From Pseudomonas cavernicola (lineage in GTDB: Bacteria; Pseudomonadota; Gammaproteobacteria; Pseudomonadales; Pseudomonadaceae): 64,000 nucleotides of DNA. Within the stretch, counting starts at the first letter, position 1. Every line of letters starts with the position of its first letter. Shown here piece by piece: positions 9,552 through 17,747 of the stretch. The DNA lies in the NCBI RefSeq assembly GCF_003596405.1, contig NZ_QYUR01000002.1, positions 2,868,501-2,932,500 of the forward strand, given 5' to 3'. The position numbers and the translations under genes were made by a program. The notes below the pieces were generated by a model. The model was not told the origin of the DNA, did no database searches, and worked only from the letters and a program-made list of their open reading frames with translations.

Positions 9552-9890
9552 ATGTTCTACGTACAACGCGATGCCCGAGGTCTGCTGATGCGGGTCGAGG
9601 CTGTGGCTTTTACCGAGATGGACCAGACGCTGACCGCCGACGACCAGGAGGTACAAGCCTGGTTCGCCAATCAAACCGTGGAAACCAGCCTGTTGCAGCT
9701 GCAACAGAGCGATCTGGACATGATTCGGGTACTCGACGACTTGATTCAGGTCTTGATGAGCAAAGGCGTAATCCGCATCACCGACCTACCGCCGGCGGCG
9801 CAATCCAAACTGATGAACCGCACCCAGGCGCGGGAAGCATTGGGTGGGTTGAGTCGGTTGATCAATGATGAAGAGGCTGGGGTGATCTGA
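9552..9890 (+). CDS. Small conserved protein downstream of lapA
   Basis: A 112-residue soluble protein without signal peptide or membrane segment. The ATG at 9552 follows AGAAGGA (9539-9545) at good spacing; an in-frame TTG two codons earlier is less likely. The protein begins MFYVQRDARG. Its middle is acidic and hydrophobic, with the helical stretch LQQSDLDMIRVLDDLIQVLM, then GVIRITDLPPAAQSKLMNR and a Gly/acidic tail. I recall similar proteins encoded beside lap genes in other Pseudomonas and often mislabelled as tryptophan synthase beta-like; nothing in the sequence supports that enzyme, since there is no PLP lysine motif and it is far too short. It lies 78 bp after lapA on the same strand, so it may be co-transcribed. 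Function unknown. Confidence 0.8.
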   Translation: MFYVQRDARGLLMRVEAVAFTEMDQTLTADDQEVQAWFANQTVETSLLQLQQSDLDMIRVLDDLIQVLMSKGVIRITDLPPAAQSKLMNRTQAREALGGLSRLINDEEAGVI

Positions 9891-9976
9891 GGTCTTTCTC
9901 GTTCACCCCATGACCTATAGCTGGCTGTGAGATTGCCTCGCAGGTTGCACCCGTCCTACCAATCTATCGTGCTAAG

Positions 9977-10020
9977 CCTCCCTCTCCCCCAGCCCCTCTC
10001 CCAAAGGTAGAGGGGAGACA
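9977..10020. repeat. REP-like CTCTCCC/GGGAGAG intergenic element
   Basis: A C-rich run CCTCTCCCCCAGCCCCTCTC followed by AGAGGGGAGA can fold on itself. The same word family recurs at 27032-27061 and 28343-28435. It lies between the convergent 9552 gene and lapD and may act as a transcription stop. Confidence 0.55.
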
Positions 10021-10082
10021 AGCAGGCAACGCAGATAAAAGGCCGAGAACAGCAGTCTTTAGCCCGGACTCGAGACCAAGCC

Positions 10083-12029
10083 TCACCGCCACTGCGCGGG
10101 TTCCCCAAACAAGCGCCCCTGTCCACCCTGGAAGCCCATCGCCCTCAGCACCTCCAACTCACCCTGAGTCTCGACTCGCTCCGCGATCAGCGGCAGGTCG
10201 ATGCTATGGGCCGCGCGCTGCATGGCTTCGATAAACAGGCGCTTATCGTTTTCCTGATCGATGTCACGGATATAACTGCCATCGATCTTCAGGTAAGCCA
10301 ATCCAAGACGCGCCAGGTTGCCGATCATGCTGAAGCGGCCACCGAAGTGTTGCAGGCTGAGAGAGAAGCCCAACTCGCGCAGGCGGCGGATCAACTGTTC
10401 AAGCACTGCCTGTTCCGGTAACTGCGACTCTTCCAATTCGAGGATCAAGCGCGGGCCGAGCTGTGGGTGCTGACGCAAGCGCTCCAGCATACGGTTCAGC
10501 GCTTGCGGGTCGCGCAGAGTTGCGGCGCAAAGGTTCAAGGCCAGCGGTTCGCTGTGCCCGGCCATCTGTTGCAGCACCAGTTCCAGCATCACCTGATCCA
10601 GCCGCGCCGACCAGCCAAAGCGCTCCAGCCAGGGCAGAAAGCGCCCAGCCGGGATGCTTTCACCCTGATCGTCGAGCAGGCGCGAGAGCACTTTGTAATG
10701 CAGCACGCGCTCGGTGTTGCGGCAGTCCACCACTGGCTGGAAGAACAGACGGAAGCGGCCCTCATTCAGCGCCTGATCAAGCAGGCGGTGCCAGACGTGC
10801 CGCTCCTCGCCGATACTCGGCACTTCACTGCGTTCGAGACGAACCCAGGTGTGCTCGCCAAGGCCCTCGGCCTGGGTCAGCGCTTCATCCGCCAGGCCAA
10901 GCAAGGATTGCGACGAGTCGCCGGGGTTGAACGAAGCGAGGCCCATATAGGCGACCGGCGTGCAATCCGAGGCACCGGTGGCGCGCAGGCTTTCCAGCGC
11001 CGCTTCCAAGCGCTGCACCAATTGTTCGGCCTCCTCTCGCACCAGGCCTGGCGCCAGCACGGCGAACTCGCCGCCGCGGCTGCGCGCGACCAGATCACTG
11101 GTTTCCGGATACTCCGCGCTCAGACGCAGCAGTTGTTCGCCCACCGCCTTGAGCAATTGGTCGGTGCGCTGCCCGCCCAAGCGCTGGTTCAGCCCGACCA
11201 GGTCATTCACCCGCAACAACAGCAGATAACCGGAGCAGGCATGTTCCTCTACGCTCAGCCGCGCATGCAGCTGCATGTCGAAGTAACGTCGGTTGGCCAG
11301 CCCGGTCAGGCTGTCTTGATAGGCGTCCTCACGGAGTTTTTCACTGCGTTCGGCCTGTTCCTGAAACAGCGTCTTGAGCTTCTCGACCATCTGGTTCATC
11401 GCTTGCACCACGCGCTTCAACTCGGGAGTGCGCGGCAGCTCCGGCAGGCTGAGAAACTCACGGCGAGCGATGGCGCGTGACTGCTCGACCATGTAATCCA
11501 AAGGTTTCAGCTGCCGGCGCAGCAGCACCGCGCCTAAACCTGCGCTGACCAGACCACAAAGCAGCAGCCAGCCGAGGCTACCCAAGGCGCTTTGCCAGAG
11601 CTTGGCGATGGCGAACATCGGGTGGCTGACCACCTCAACCCGCGCCGCCTGCGCCCAACCACGGCTGACAATGGCATCGCCGCCGGCCGACTGCAGGCCG
11701 ATCAACTTCACGAACCACGCCGGCACCTGGGTTTCATTCGAAATCCCACTGCGCTCGACCATCACCTTGCCCGTGGCCATATCGACCACGCGGATGCTGG
11801 CGAAATAGCCGCTGTCGAAAATCGAACTGACCATCAATTCGACCATCGCCGGATCATCGATATTCGGCGTTAGCGACAGGCCCAACGCCGTGGCCGCATC
11901 CTGCGCGTGGGAGCGCAGTTGATTGACGTACTGCGCCCGCGAGCTTTTCAGGCTGACCATAAAACTGCCGCCAAAGGCGATCACGAGAAACAGACAAATC
12001 GCGATCAATAATTGCTTGAACAGGGACAT
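10083..12029 (-). CDS. lapD: LapD: inner-membrane c-di-GMP receptor with degenerate GGDEF and EAL domains
   Basis: A 648-residue inside-out signalling receptor. When c-di-GMP binds its EAL domain, the periplasmic domain sequesters LapG and LapA stays on the surface. The start is the ATG at 12029 (MSLFKQLL) after TAGGAG; an upstream ATG would add 25 unlike residues. Layout: membrane helix 6-27, periplasmic domain to about 150 with the LapG-contact GWAQ at 124-127 (Trp125), second helix 151-171, HAMP about 172-230, GGDEF-like 237-400, EAL-like 410-640. Both enzymatic motifs are broken as expected for LapD: RGGEF at 318-322 for GGDEF and KVL at 446-448 for EAL. It therefore binds but should not make or cut c-di-GMP. 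It lies 14 bp downstream of lapG in one operon. Confidence 0.95.
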   Translation of the reverse strand: MSLFKQLLIAICLFLVIAFGGSFMVSLKSSRAQYVNQLRSHAQDAATALGLSLTPNIDDPAMVELMVSSIFDSGYFASIRVVDMATGKVMVERSGISNETQVPAWFVKLIGLQSAGGDAIVSRGWAQAARVEVVSHPMFAIAKLWQSALGSLGWLLLCGLVSAGLGAVLLRRQLKPLDYMVEQSRAIARREFLSLPELPRTPELKRVVQAMNQMVEKLKTLFQEQAERSEKLREDAYQDSLTGLANRRYFDMQLHARLSVEEHACSGYLLLLRVNDLVGLNQRLGGQRTDQLLKAVGEQLLRLSAEYPETSDLVARSRGGEFAVLAPGLVREEAEQLVQRLEAALESLRATGASDCTPVAYMGLASFNPGDSSQSLLGLADEALTQAEGLGEHTWVRLERSEVPSIGEERHVWHRLLDQALNEGRFRLFFQPVVDCRNTERVLHYKVLSRLLDDQGESIPAGRFLPWLERFGWSARLDQVMLELVLQQMAGHSEPLALNLCAATLRDPQALNRMLERLRQHPQLGPRLILELEESQLPEQAVLEQLIRRLRELGFSLSLQHFGGRFSMIGNLARLGLAYLKIDGSYIRDIDQENDKRLFIEAMQRAAHSIDLPLIAERVETQGELEVLRAMGFQGGQGRLFGEPAQWR

Positions 12030-12043
12030 CTCAGCTCCTACTT

Positions 12044-12748
12044 CTAGTAGACCGGCTCCGCGGGAAAGCCTTCCGTGCGCATTTTCTTCAACAGGTCTTG
12101 CCAACGCGACAAGCGCTTGCTGTCGCCTACCCGCTTGTTCCCACCCGATCCAGGCAGCCAGAGGCCTTCACCGTTGAAGGCATAGACCGGCAGCAGGTCG
12201 TTACGCTGACTGGCCGGCAGAATGGCCGGGTTTAGGTTGTCCAAGACCAGCGGGGTGGCTGCCGGGCTGGCGTAATAGGTCACGACCATGTGCGCCTGAT
12301 TCAAGCGCAAGGCTTTGACATAGGTAATCCGCAGTTTTTCGCTGGCGACGCCCAGGTGCCGCAGGCTGAAATACTTAGCGATGGCGAAGTCTTCACAGTC
12401 CCCAGCGCCTTGGCGTAACGACTCGACCGGCGAGGCCCAATAATCGGTTTCATGCCAGAGACTTTGATCATCCTGAAAGCGCAGCTGCCGATTGAAGAAG
12501 CGGTTAACCACTCGCAGCTTTTCTAGCTCGCTGACCTGCGCATGACTAACCAGCAAGCGCTGCCAGTCATCGATGCGCTGGCGCCCCTCACCCAGCGGAC
12601 CATAGAGCACCTCCGCCCGCCGACTGATCAGGGAAAAATCCCAGTCGGCATGCAGGCTGCTCAGCAACAAGCACGTCAGCAGGCTTGAGCTGGCTGTGGT
12701 CAGCCATAGGCAGCAGCGGCTGCGGGGGAATGCGAAACGTACCGCCAC
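12044..12748 (-). CDS. lapG: LapG: periplasmic transglutaminase-like cysteine protease that releases LapA
   Basis: A 234-residue bacterial transglutaminase-like cysteine protease (DUF920 family). An N-terminal hydrophobic segment (about 13-34) should export it. The catalytic triad is visible with family spacing: Cys118 in GAGDCEDFAIAKY, His153 in NQAHMVVTYY, Asp170 in LVLDNLNP. Known role: it cuts LapA after the di-alanine of the N-terminal TAAG motif, which is present in the adhesin at 462, and releases it from the cell. LapD, encoded immediately downstream, restrains it. The first 12 residues before the hydrophobic core are basic, so the ATG at 12748 is acceptable. Confidence 0.94.
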   Translation of the reverse strand: MAVRFAFPRSRCCLWLTTASSSLLTCLLLSSLHADWDFSLISRRAEVLYGPLGEGRQRIDDWQRLLVSHAQVSELEKLRVVNRFFNRQLRFQDDQSLWHETDYWASPVESLRQGAGDCEDFAIAKYFSLRHLGVASEKLRITYVKALRLNQAHMVVTYYASPAATPLVLDNLNPAILPASQRNDLLPVYAFNGEGLWLPGSGGNKRVGDSKRLSRWQDLLKKMRTEGFPAEPVY

Positions 12749-12916
12749 TGCGCGTAGTCCATGCGGTCAAATTGAAAGCGTGCGGATGGTGCGTGTTGCA
12801 CCGAAAAAAGACAATGGCACATTGCAATCAACCACGCCGTGACGAAAGAGGCAGAAGCCTGGACAGCCCCAGCCCCCATGGTCAGACTGCTCAGCATCCA
12901 GCCAAGGAGATGCTTC

Positions 12917-13552
12917 TTGAACCTGTTTTTGCTGCGCTACCGCTTCCGCCTGTTGTTCGCCAGCAGCGTCTGTCTCACCGTCATCGTGGGCTGGCCACAA
13001 CCACCTAAGTGGTTGGAGTTGGGTGCCTTATTGCTGTTGGTGTTGGCCGGGATCAATACCTTGCGCCATCGGCAGGTGTTCCTGCGGCTGGTCGGCACCA
13101 TTGGCACACTCAATCTGTTACTGCTGGCTTTCGGCAACTGGCTGACACTGCCGGCGCCGATCACCAACGGCCTGGCGCTGATCTTTCTGTACCTGGCGCT
13201 GTTCTTCACCCTGTTCCGCCGAGTGACCCACGAGCGACCGGTCACCAGCGAACTGCTCTACGGCATGACCGCGCTCTACTTGCAAATTGCCCTGGCCTTC
13301 GCCTTCGGCTATCAAGTCATCGGCGGCTTCTGGCCGGACGCGTTCTACAGCGAGCAAGGCCCGCTGCAGTTGGATGACTTCATCTATTTCAGCCTGACAA
13401 CCCTGACCACCCTGGGTTACGGCGATATCCACGCCATCGGCCCCGCTGCCCGCCTGCTGGCAGTCAGCGAAGCCGTGGTCGGCGTGCTGTTCATTGCCCT
13501 GGCGGTAGCGCGCAGCCTGAGCTTGCTCAACGACAAGGACGAAAGCTTCTAG
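12917..13552 (+). CDS. Two-pore-type ion channel, potassium-channel-like
   Basis: Membrane protein of about 211 residues with several hydrophobic segments, ending in an ion-channel pore module. The selectivity filter reads TTLTTLGYGDI, close to the TVGYGD of K+ channels, with a pore helix before it and an inner helix (LLAVSEAVVGVLFIALAVA) after it. Its first half has four further hydrophobic segments, as in the bacterial 'Ion_trans_2' proteins. Start: AAGGAGA at 12904-12910 lies 6 nt before an in-frame TTG at 12917, giving LNLFLLRYRFRLLF. The ATG at 12878 and GTG at 12839 have no comparable ribosome site, so a TTG start is my preference, but the longer forms cannot be excluded. Ion specificity is inferred only from the filter. 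Confidence 0.82.
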   Translation: MNLFLLRYRFRLLFASSVCLTVIVGWPQPPKWLELGALLLLVLAGINTLRHRQVFLRLVGTIGTLNLLLLAFGNWLTLPAPITNGLALIFLYLALFFTLFRRVTHERPVTSELLYGMTALYLQIALAFAFGYQVIGGFWPDAFYSEQGPLQLDDFIYFSLTTLTTLGYGDIHAIGPAARLLAVSEAVVGVLFIALAVARSLSLLNDKDESF

Positions 13553-13580
13553 ACTGGCGCACCCAGCGAACTGCGCGCGG

Positions 13581-13790
13581 TTAGCGCAGGCTGCGCAGGT
13601 GCAACACGCCAAATAACAGCACTTGCAGACGCTCCAACCAAGGCAACGGACGCACGGCCAAGCGGCGGTTGTACAGCAACACCTCAGCGATATGCACCAG
13701 CAGCATGACTCCGGCGATCAGCGAGATTGGCCCTTGAAGTGGTCGACCAAAGGGAAACAGCAAATTGAGCACTGCCATCAGCCAAAACAT
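13581..13790 (-). CDS. DUF1145-like small membrane protein
   Basis: A protein of at least 69 residues with two membrane helices (MFWLMAVLNLLFPF and SLIAGVMLLVHIAEVLLYN), then a basic tail. The pattern FW..V.NL..P....L.......LL..H..E.LL(F/Y)N is that of DUF1145 proteins, of unknown function. The ATG at 13790 is used. The family usually has about a dozen more N-terminal residues, and the in-frame upstream codons (LNIGSFAKGAVA) fit that pattern, so a CTG start near 13826 preceded by GGAG is possible. It converges with the ion-channel gene, leaving 28 bp between the stops. Confidence 0.68.
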   Translation of the reverse strand: MFWLMAVLNLLFPFGRPLQGPISLIAGVMLLVHIAEVLLYNRRLAVRPLPWLERLQVLLFGVLHLRSLR

Positions 13791-13981
13791 GGCCACCGCA
13801 CCCTTGGCGAAAGACCCGATATTCAGTGTGCAAAGCTCCGCTTGAGTGTTGGGAAGACCCGTAGCAGTTTGCCGACCCGCTCGATGGCTGCCGTCTGCAC
13901 TTTCGATTGGAACAGCGCGCTGGTTGGACAGTTGAACGCCCAAATCGCGGCCACGCTGCATACTCCAGATGCACCCCGGCG

Positions 13982-14011
13982 CCTGGGCCCCCGCTTGCAC
14001 GGGAGCCCAGG
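13982..14011 (-). terminator. Hairpin after the alkylsulfatase gene
   Basis: CCTGGGCCCCCG and CGGGAGCCCAGG pair over 11 of 12 positions around a 6-nt loop. It sits 29 bp beyond the stop codon of the minus-strand sulfatase gene. No strong T-run follows, so it may be a weak or Rho-assisted terminator. Confidence 0.5.
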
Positions 14012-14039
14012 AAATCGGTTTTCCCAGAGGTCGCTTAAC

Positions 14040-15827
14040 TCAGCGCACCGTCAGCGCGAGGGGTGCCTCGGCGAAGTCGAAGCAGCCAAGGAAGGTCTTG
14101 ATATCCAGCAGACTGCCATCGACCTTCACATCCCCCAGCACGGCCCCCTTGAGTAGGCTGTTCTCGCCGCTGATCACCGTGTCCAGGTAGGTCTTGTCGA
14201 GGGTCAGCTTGAGTGTGGTGCCAGCCGGAATGCCCTGGTGCAACTGCACCACACCACGACGAACCTCCAGTGCCCACTCTTCCTTGATATCGGGGAAGCT
14301 GAAGCCCAGGGTCAACTGCACATCGTTGGCCTGGTCCGGGTCGACGCGGGTGACCCAGTTCTGCAGGAAGATGTTCACCGGCAGGTTCTTCAGCATGTCC
14401 GGCGAGAGGAAGGTGCCGCGCAGACGCTGGGCCAGTGCCAGTGACTGCTCTTCGCCCAAGGAGCCCTCCAGCTCCATGGCGCTCATCAGGTACCAGTTGC
14501 GCCAGTTGATATTCATCTGCGCATAGCCGAGCTTACGGAAACTGCGCGCCTTGATATCGCGCGCCAGCTTGTCCTCATGGTCGACGCGAATCGCATAGCC
14601 CGCCAGCTCGGCCGCCCACTGATAGTCGCCCTTCAGATAGGCATCGCCAGCTGCCAGCAGCACCTTGTCGCGGCCACCCATCATGCCGATCAGGCGCTTG
14701 TCCTTCTCCACTGGCGGGGTTGGATCGAGATCCACCGGGTCACCCTGGAACCAGCCGAGGTAGCCTTGGTAGATCTGCCGCACGCTGTGTTTGACCGTGC
14801 CATAGTACTCACGCAGATAGGGTGCATAGCCGGCCAGGTGCGGCGGCAGTTTGACCTTCTCGACCAACTCGTCCGGGGTCAGGCCTTTGTTCATCCAGCG
14901 CACGGTCTGGTCATGAATATAGGCAATACCGTCGCGGGTCATGCGCAGCACTTCCTCGACCTTGTCCTGGCCAGTTACCGGCCGGCCGTGCAACGGCACC
15001 ATGTATTCGGCATTGAAGCTGCGCAACAGATCGAGGCTGTTAACCCACAGCACCGGATCGCGGAACTTGGTGCCGCGCAGGGTGTGGATGTTTGGCAAGG
15101 TGGGCCCCTGGTCGACTTCCGCGCTGATCAGCACGCGGTTGTCCGGCAGGTACATGACGATCTCGTCCGGCGCCTCACTCGGCGCCCAACGAAACTGCAC
15201 CTTGAGGCCGGCGATCGTGGTGTCCAATTGTTGTTTAAAGGTGATGGTCGGCGGAATAAAGGAGCTTGCCCCGCCTACGGCAATCGGGCCGATGCCGCCG
15301 TTCATGTCCTTGCGGTCGGCGGCATTCAGCATGGCTCCAAAGGTGTAGGCCGAGCGCATGCCGAGAATCGGCCCGACCAGCGCACCCTGAGTCACCACGT
15401 TTTCCAGCAGGGTATCGTGGGCGTAGATCTGCACCTCGCCGCTTTTCACTTGCTCTTCGGTGACGAAGCCTTTGACGCCGTTGATATGGTCCGGGTGGAA
15501 GTGGGTGTAGACGATGGCCTTGACCGGCTTGTCGGTGACCTTGCGGAACTCGGCGAAGACCTTGCGCGACTCCTCCACCGACTCGCCGGCGTCGACAATG
15601 ATGAGCCCGTCCGGCGCCACGATCATCACGCTGTTGGCGATACTCCAACCCACCGCCGAGTAGACGTTGTCGGCGACTTTGTAGATCTGCTTGTTGAACA
15701 CCTTGGTGTGCTCGGCCAGCTCGGCGTTGATCGAAGGTTCGATGCGCTCTTCTGGCAGATCTGCCAGGGCAGTCAACGGTAAAGCCGCAGCCAGCAACAG
15801 GCCACTGAAACGAGTTAGGGAGTTCAT
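14040..15827 (-). CDS. SdsA-like secreted alkyl/aryl sulfatase (metallo-beta-lactamase fold)
   Basis: A 595-residue exported enzyme. The signal peptide is MNSLTRFSGLLLAAALPLTALA. The metallo-beta-lactamase zinc motif THFHPDH is at 108-114, preceded by NSVMIVAPDGLIIVDAGES and followed by a long central dimerisation domain (ADNVYSAVG near the N terminus, HGRPVTG, GYLGWFQGDP) and a C-terminal SCP2-like domain. This order is that of Pseudomonas SdsA1 and Pisa1, which hydrolyse primary or secondary alkyl sulfates such as SDS to alcohol and sulfate. I cannot decide the stereochemistry or chain preference. It is divergent from a LysR regulator, which likely controls it. Length is close to the family's usual 600-660. 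Confidence 0.88.
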   Translation of the reverse strand: MNSLTRFSGLLLAAALPLTALADLPEERIEPSINAELAEHTKVFNKQIYKVADNVYSAVGWSIANSVMIVAPDGLIIVDAGESVEESRKVFAEFRKVTDKPVKAIVYTHFHPDHINGVKGFVTEEQVKSGEVQIYAHDTLLENVVTQGALVGPILGMRSAYTFGAMLNAADRKDMNGGIGPIAVGGASSFIPPTITFKQQLDTTIAGLKVQFRWAPSEAPDEIVMYLPDNRVLISAEVDQGPTLPNIHTLRGTKFRDPVLWVNSLDLLRSFNAEYMVPLHGRPVTGQDKVEEVLRMTRDGIAYIHDQTVRWMNKGLTPDELVEKVKLPPHLAGYAPYLREYYGTVKHSVRQIYQGYLGWFQGDPVDLDPTPPVEKDKRLIGMMGGRDKVLLAAGDAYLKGDYQWAAELAGYAIRVDHEDKLARDIKARSFRKLGYAQMNINWRNWYLMSAMELEGSLGEEQSLALAQRLRGTFLSPDMLKNLPVNIFLQNWVTRVDPDQANDVQLTLGFSFPDIKEEWALEVRRGVVQLHQGIPAGTTLKLTLDKTYLDTVISGENSLLKGAVLGDVKVDGSLLDIKTFLGCFDFAEAPLALTVR

Positions 15828-15881
15828 AGGCGTTTTTATCAGTTGTTGTTATAGACGCTGGCAGACTGGCAAAGGCAGACT

Positions 15882-15904
15882 GATAATTCCAATGCAAAAT
15901 TATC
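15882..15904. promoter_or_regulatory. Candidate LysR operator, GATAATT-N9-AATTATC
   Basis: A perfect 7-bp inverted repeat with a 9-bp spacer lies in the 99-bp gap between the divergent sulfatase and lysR genes, 23 bp before the lysR start. Position and symmetry fit a LysR-type autoregulatory/activation site. Binding is inferred. Confidence 0.5.
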
Positions 15905-15926
15905 CAGCTTTTAATGCGAGTTCTGC

Positions 15927-16832
15927 ATGAATGATCTACGCCAGCTTCGTCACTTCGTCGCCCTTGCCGAGCACGGCCATTTCGCCCGCGCCGCCGAGTC
16001 GGTCAATCTCAGTCAGCCGGCCCTCTCGCGCAGCATTCAGGCGCTGGAAGCCAGCCTCGGTTGCCGCCTGCTCGATCGCGGGCCGCGTAACGCCGTACTG
16101 ACAGCCTACGGCCAACTGGTGCTGGAACATGCCCGGCGCCTGCTGGGGGCTAGCCGCTCCCTGCAAAATGCCGTCAGCCAGCTAGGTAACCTCGAAGCGG
16201 GTGAGTTGCGCCTGGGGGCCGGCCCCTACCCCGCCGCGCGCCTGGTGCCGCGCGCACTCGGGCAGTTTGCTCGGCAGTATCCCAAGGTTCATGTGCAGTT
16301 GATCATCGAGGATTGGCGCAGCCTGCGGGAGCGGCTAATGAATGAAGCCATCGAGTTGTTCGTGGCCGATACCCGCGAGTTGCACGACGACCCGCAATTG
16401 GCCATCGAGCCCTTGCAGACGCATCCCGGCGTGTTGTTCTGCCGCCCTGGCCATCCGCTGTTGAAACAGCCCAACGTGAGCATTCGCACGCTGGCCGACT
16501 ACCCGCTGGCCGGCACCCAGTTGCCCGAGCAAGTCGCCAGCGCACTGCGTCAACTCAGTGGCCGCGAGCAGCTATTGGGGATTCAATGCGACAACTTCAT
16601 GGTGCTCAAAGCCCTGGTCGCGGAAAGCGACGTGCTGAGCATGGCGCCCTGGGATGTGATTGCCGAAGATGTCGAGGCCGGTCGCCTGGACGTACTGCCA
16701 ATGGCGCCAGGCGAGTTGCCTCAGCGCTCCGCTTACGGCCTGGTCAGCCGCGCCGGGCATAGCCTGTCGCCCGCGGCGCAGGCCATGCTCGAACAACTCC
16801 GGAAAGAGGATGCAGCGTTTCCTGCAGGCTAG
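15927..16832 (+). CDS. LysR-family transcriptional regulator (SdsB-like by position)
   Basis: A 301-residue LysR-type regulator. The N-terminal winged helix-turn-helix is clear (LRQLRHFVALAEHGHFARAA, LSQPALSRSIQALE), followed by a linker helix and a substrate-binding domain to the end. It is divergent from the SdsA-like sulfatase gene. SdsB, the activator of sdsA in Pseudomonas, has the same relation, so control of sulfatase expression by an alkyl-sulfate-derived inducer is the best guess. Two broken copies of parts of this gene lie nearby (17640-17747 and 19527-19780), so the gene has served as a recombination substrate. No strong ribosome site precedes the ATG. Confidence 0.88.
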   Translation: MNDLRQLRHFVALAEHGHFARAAESVNLSQPALSRSIQALEASLGCRLLDRGPRNAVLTAYGQLVLEHARRLLGASRSLQNAVSQLGNLEAGELRLGAGPYPAARLVPRALGQFARQYPKVHVQLIIEDWRSLRERLMNEAIELFVADTRELHDDPQLAIEPLQTHPGVLFCRPGHPLLKQPNVSIRTLADYPLAGTQLPEQVASALRQLSGREQLLGIQCDNFMVLKALVAESDVLSMAPWDVIAEDVEAGRLDVLPMAPGELPQRSAYGLVSRAGHSLSPAAQAMLEQLRKEDAAFPAG

Positions 16833-16842
16833 TAACGGTTCT

Positions 16843-17421
16843 TCAGCGACCAGCCACTGTGGTTGTCGCGAAGCGGGTTCTGATGGGCTGTACCTGAAAC
16901 TGCTGGCGGTCGTTCTGGCCCCAGGTCCGCAGGCGTGGGGTGAAGTCGTGGCGGCGCTCGTGGAAGTTGTCGAAGCGCCGGTCAAAGCGCCGGTCGAAGC
17001 GCCTGTCGAAACGATGATCTATTCGATGATCGAAGCGCTTGTCGAAGCGCCGGTCGAAGCGATGATCCATTCGATTATCGAAGCGCCTGTCGAAACGATG
17101 ATCTATTCGATGATCGAAGCGCCTGTCGAAGCGCCTGTCGAAGCGATGATCCATTCGATCGTCGAAGCGCCGGTCGAAGCGCCTGTCGAAACGATGATCC
17201 ATTCGATGGTCGAAACGACGGAAGTCATGCCGGTGGTGGTCGAAGCGACGATGATCGGAAAGGTAGTAAGGGTAAAAGAACGGCGAGTCATAGTAGAGGT
17301 GTATTCGATAATCGCCGCGGTTGTAATAGCGGGGATAGCCGCTGTAGCCGTCGTAGCCATACACCGCGCAACCACTCAGAAACAGACCCACCACCGCCAG
17401 CAGCATAGATCGGCAGAACAT
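16843..17421 (-). CDS. Lipoprotein with long His/Arg/Phe/Asp tandem repeats
   Basis: A 192-residue predicted lipoprotein. The signal peptide ends in the lipobox LSGC (Cys18), then comes a Tyr/Gly-rich stretch (YPRYYNRGDYRIHLYYD) and from about residue 60 to 150 a run of short repeats built from RFDRR, HRMDH and HRIDH, with strictly alternating aromatic, acidic and basic residues. GGAGG precedes the ATG at 8-nt spacing. The DNA of the repeat is a simple tandem array of the words GTCGAAGCGCC and GATGATCCATTCG. Related to the proteins at 17744 and 19105. Function unknown: the His content could bind metal and the charge pattern could give a salt-bridged rod; both are guesses. Confidence 0.78.
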   Translation of the reverse strand: MFCRSMLLAVVGLFLSGCAVYGYDGYSGYPRYYNRGDYRIHLYYDSPFFYPYYLSDHRRFDHHRHDFRRFDHRMDHRFDRRFDRRFDDRMDHRFDRRFDRRFDHRIDHRFDRRFDNRMDHRFDRRFDKRFDHRIDHRFDRRFDRRFDRRFDNFHERRHDFTPRLRTWGQNDRQQFQVQPIRTRFATTTVAGR

Positions 17422-17743
17422 GATGGCGGCCTCCTTCGACCGCTAAGGGGGCGGCACCAGTGAGTACCGGCACCTACAATCACCTGTACCAAATTTGACA
17501 GCGCAGGCACCAGCAGAGTGCTGAGCGGGGTTTGGCCATATTCTGTCGCCAGTTGTTTCAAGCCCCGGCAAGCCGTACCAAAATGACTCTCCGCGCTTCA
17601 TGAGCGGGCATAAGTCATCGCGAAAAAAACCGGCCCTCCGCCTACGGCCTGGTCTGCCGCGCCGGGCACAGCCTGTCTCCCGCGGCGCAGGCCATGCTCG
17701 AACAACTCAGGAAAGAGGGTGCGGCGTTTCCCACACTTGCCGG
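17422..17743. repeat. Duplicated upstream segment plus inserted fragments
   Basis: This 322-bp gap holds three things. From 17422 to about 17580 is a copy of the segment at 18302-18461; both start at the ribosome site of an H/R/Y-rich lipoprotein gene and share CGCTAAGGGGGCGGCACCAG. From 17570 to 17640 is a 70-bp stretch that reappears at 19776-19845 upstream of the urea operon. From 17640 is a copy of the lysR 3' end. The order indicates a tandem duplication with later changes. Confidence 0.8.
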
Positions 17744-17747
17744 CTAA
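17640..17747 (+). pseudogene. Remnant of lysR 3' end (last 35 codons)
   Basis: AYGLVCRAGHSLSPAAQAML...FPTLAG-stop matches the C-terminal residues of the LysR protein encoded at 15927-16832 almost residue for residue, with DNA similarity starting at 16731. There is no start codon or N-terminal part. Its stop overlaps the end of the minus-strand lipoprotein gene, the same convergent arrangement as the intact lysR with its neighbour, so lysR tail and lipoprotein were duplicated together. Confidence 0.85.

Noticed and set aside
9552..9890. Tryptophan synthase beta subunit
   Set aside because: I recall this label on similar proteins, but at 112 residues and with no PLP-binding or catalytic motif it cannot be that enzyme.
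10467..11480. Plus-strand ORF opposite lapD
   Set aside because: It is the antisense of a clearly conserved LapD coding sequence, with Gln/His/Arg-rich shadow composition.
14577..15782. Long plus-strand ORF opposite the sulfatase gene
   Set aside because: It has His/Val/Arg-rich shadow composition with no start signal, and the minus-strand frame encodes a clear metallo-beta-lactamase enzyme.
16660..17463. Plus-strand ORF with EAPVEAPVE-type repeats
   Set aside because: It is the antisense reading of the FDRR/HRMDH lipoprotein repeats and of the end of lysR. The minus-strand gene has a leader, lipobox and GGAGG site; this frame has none.
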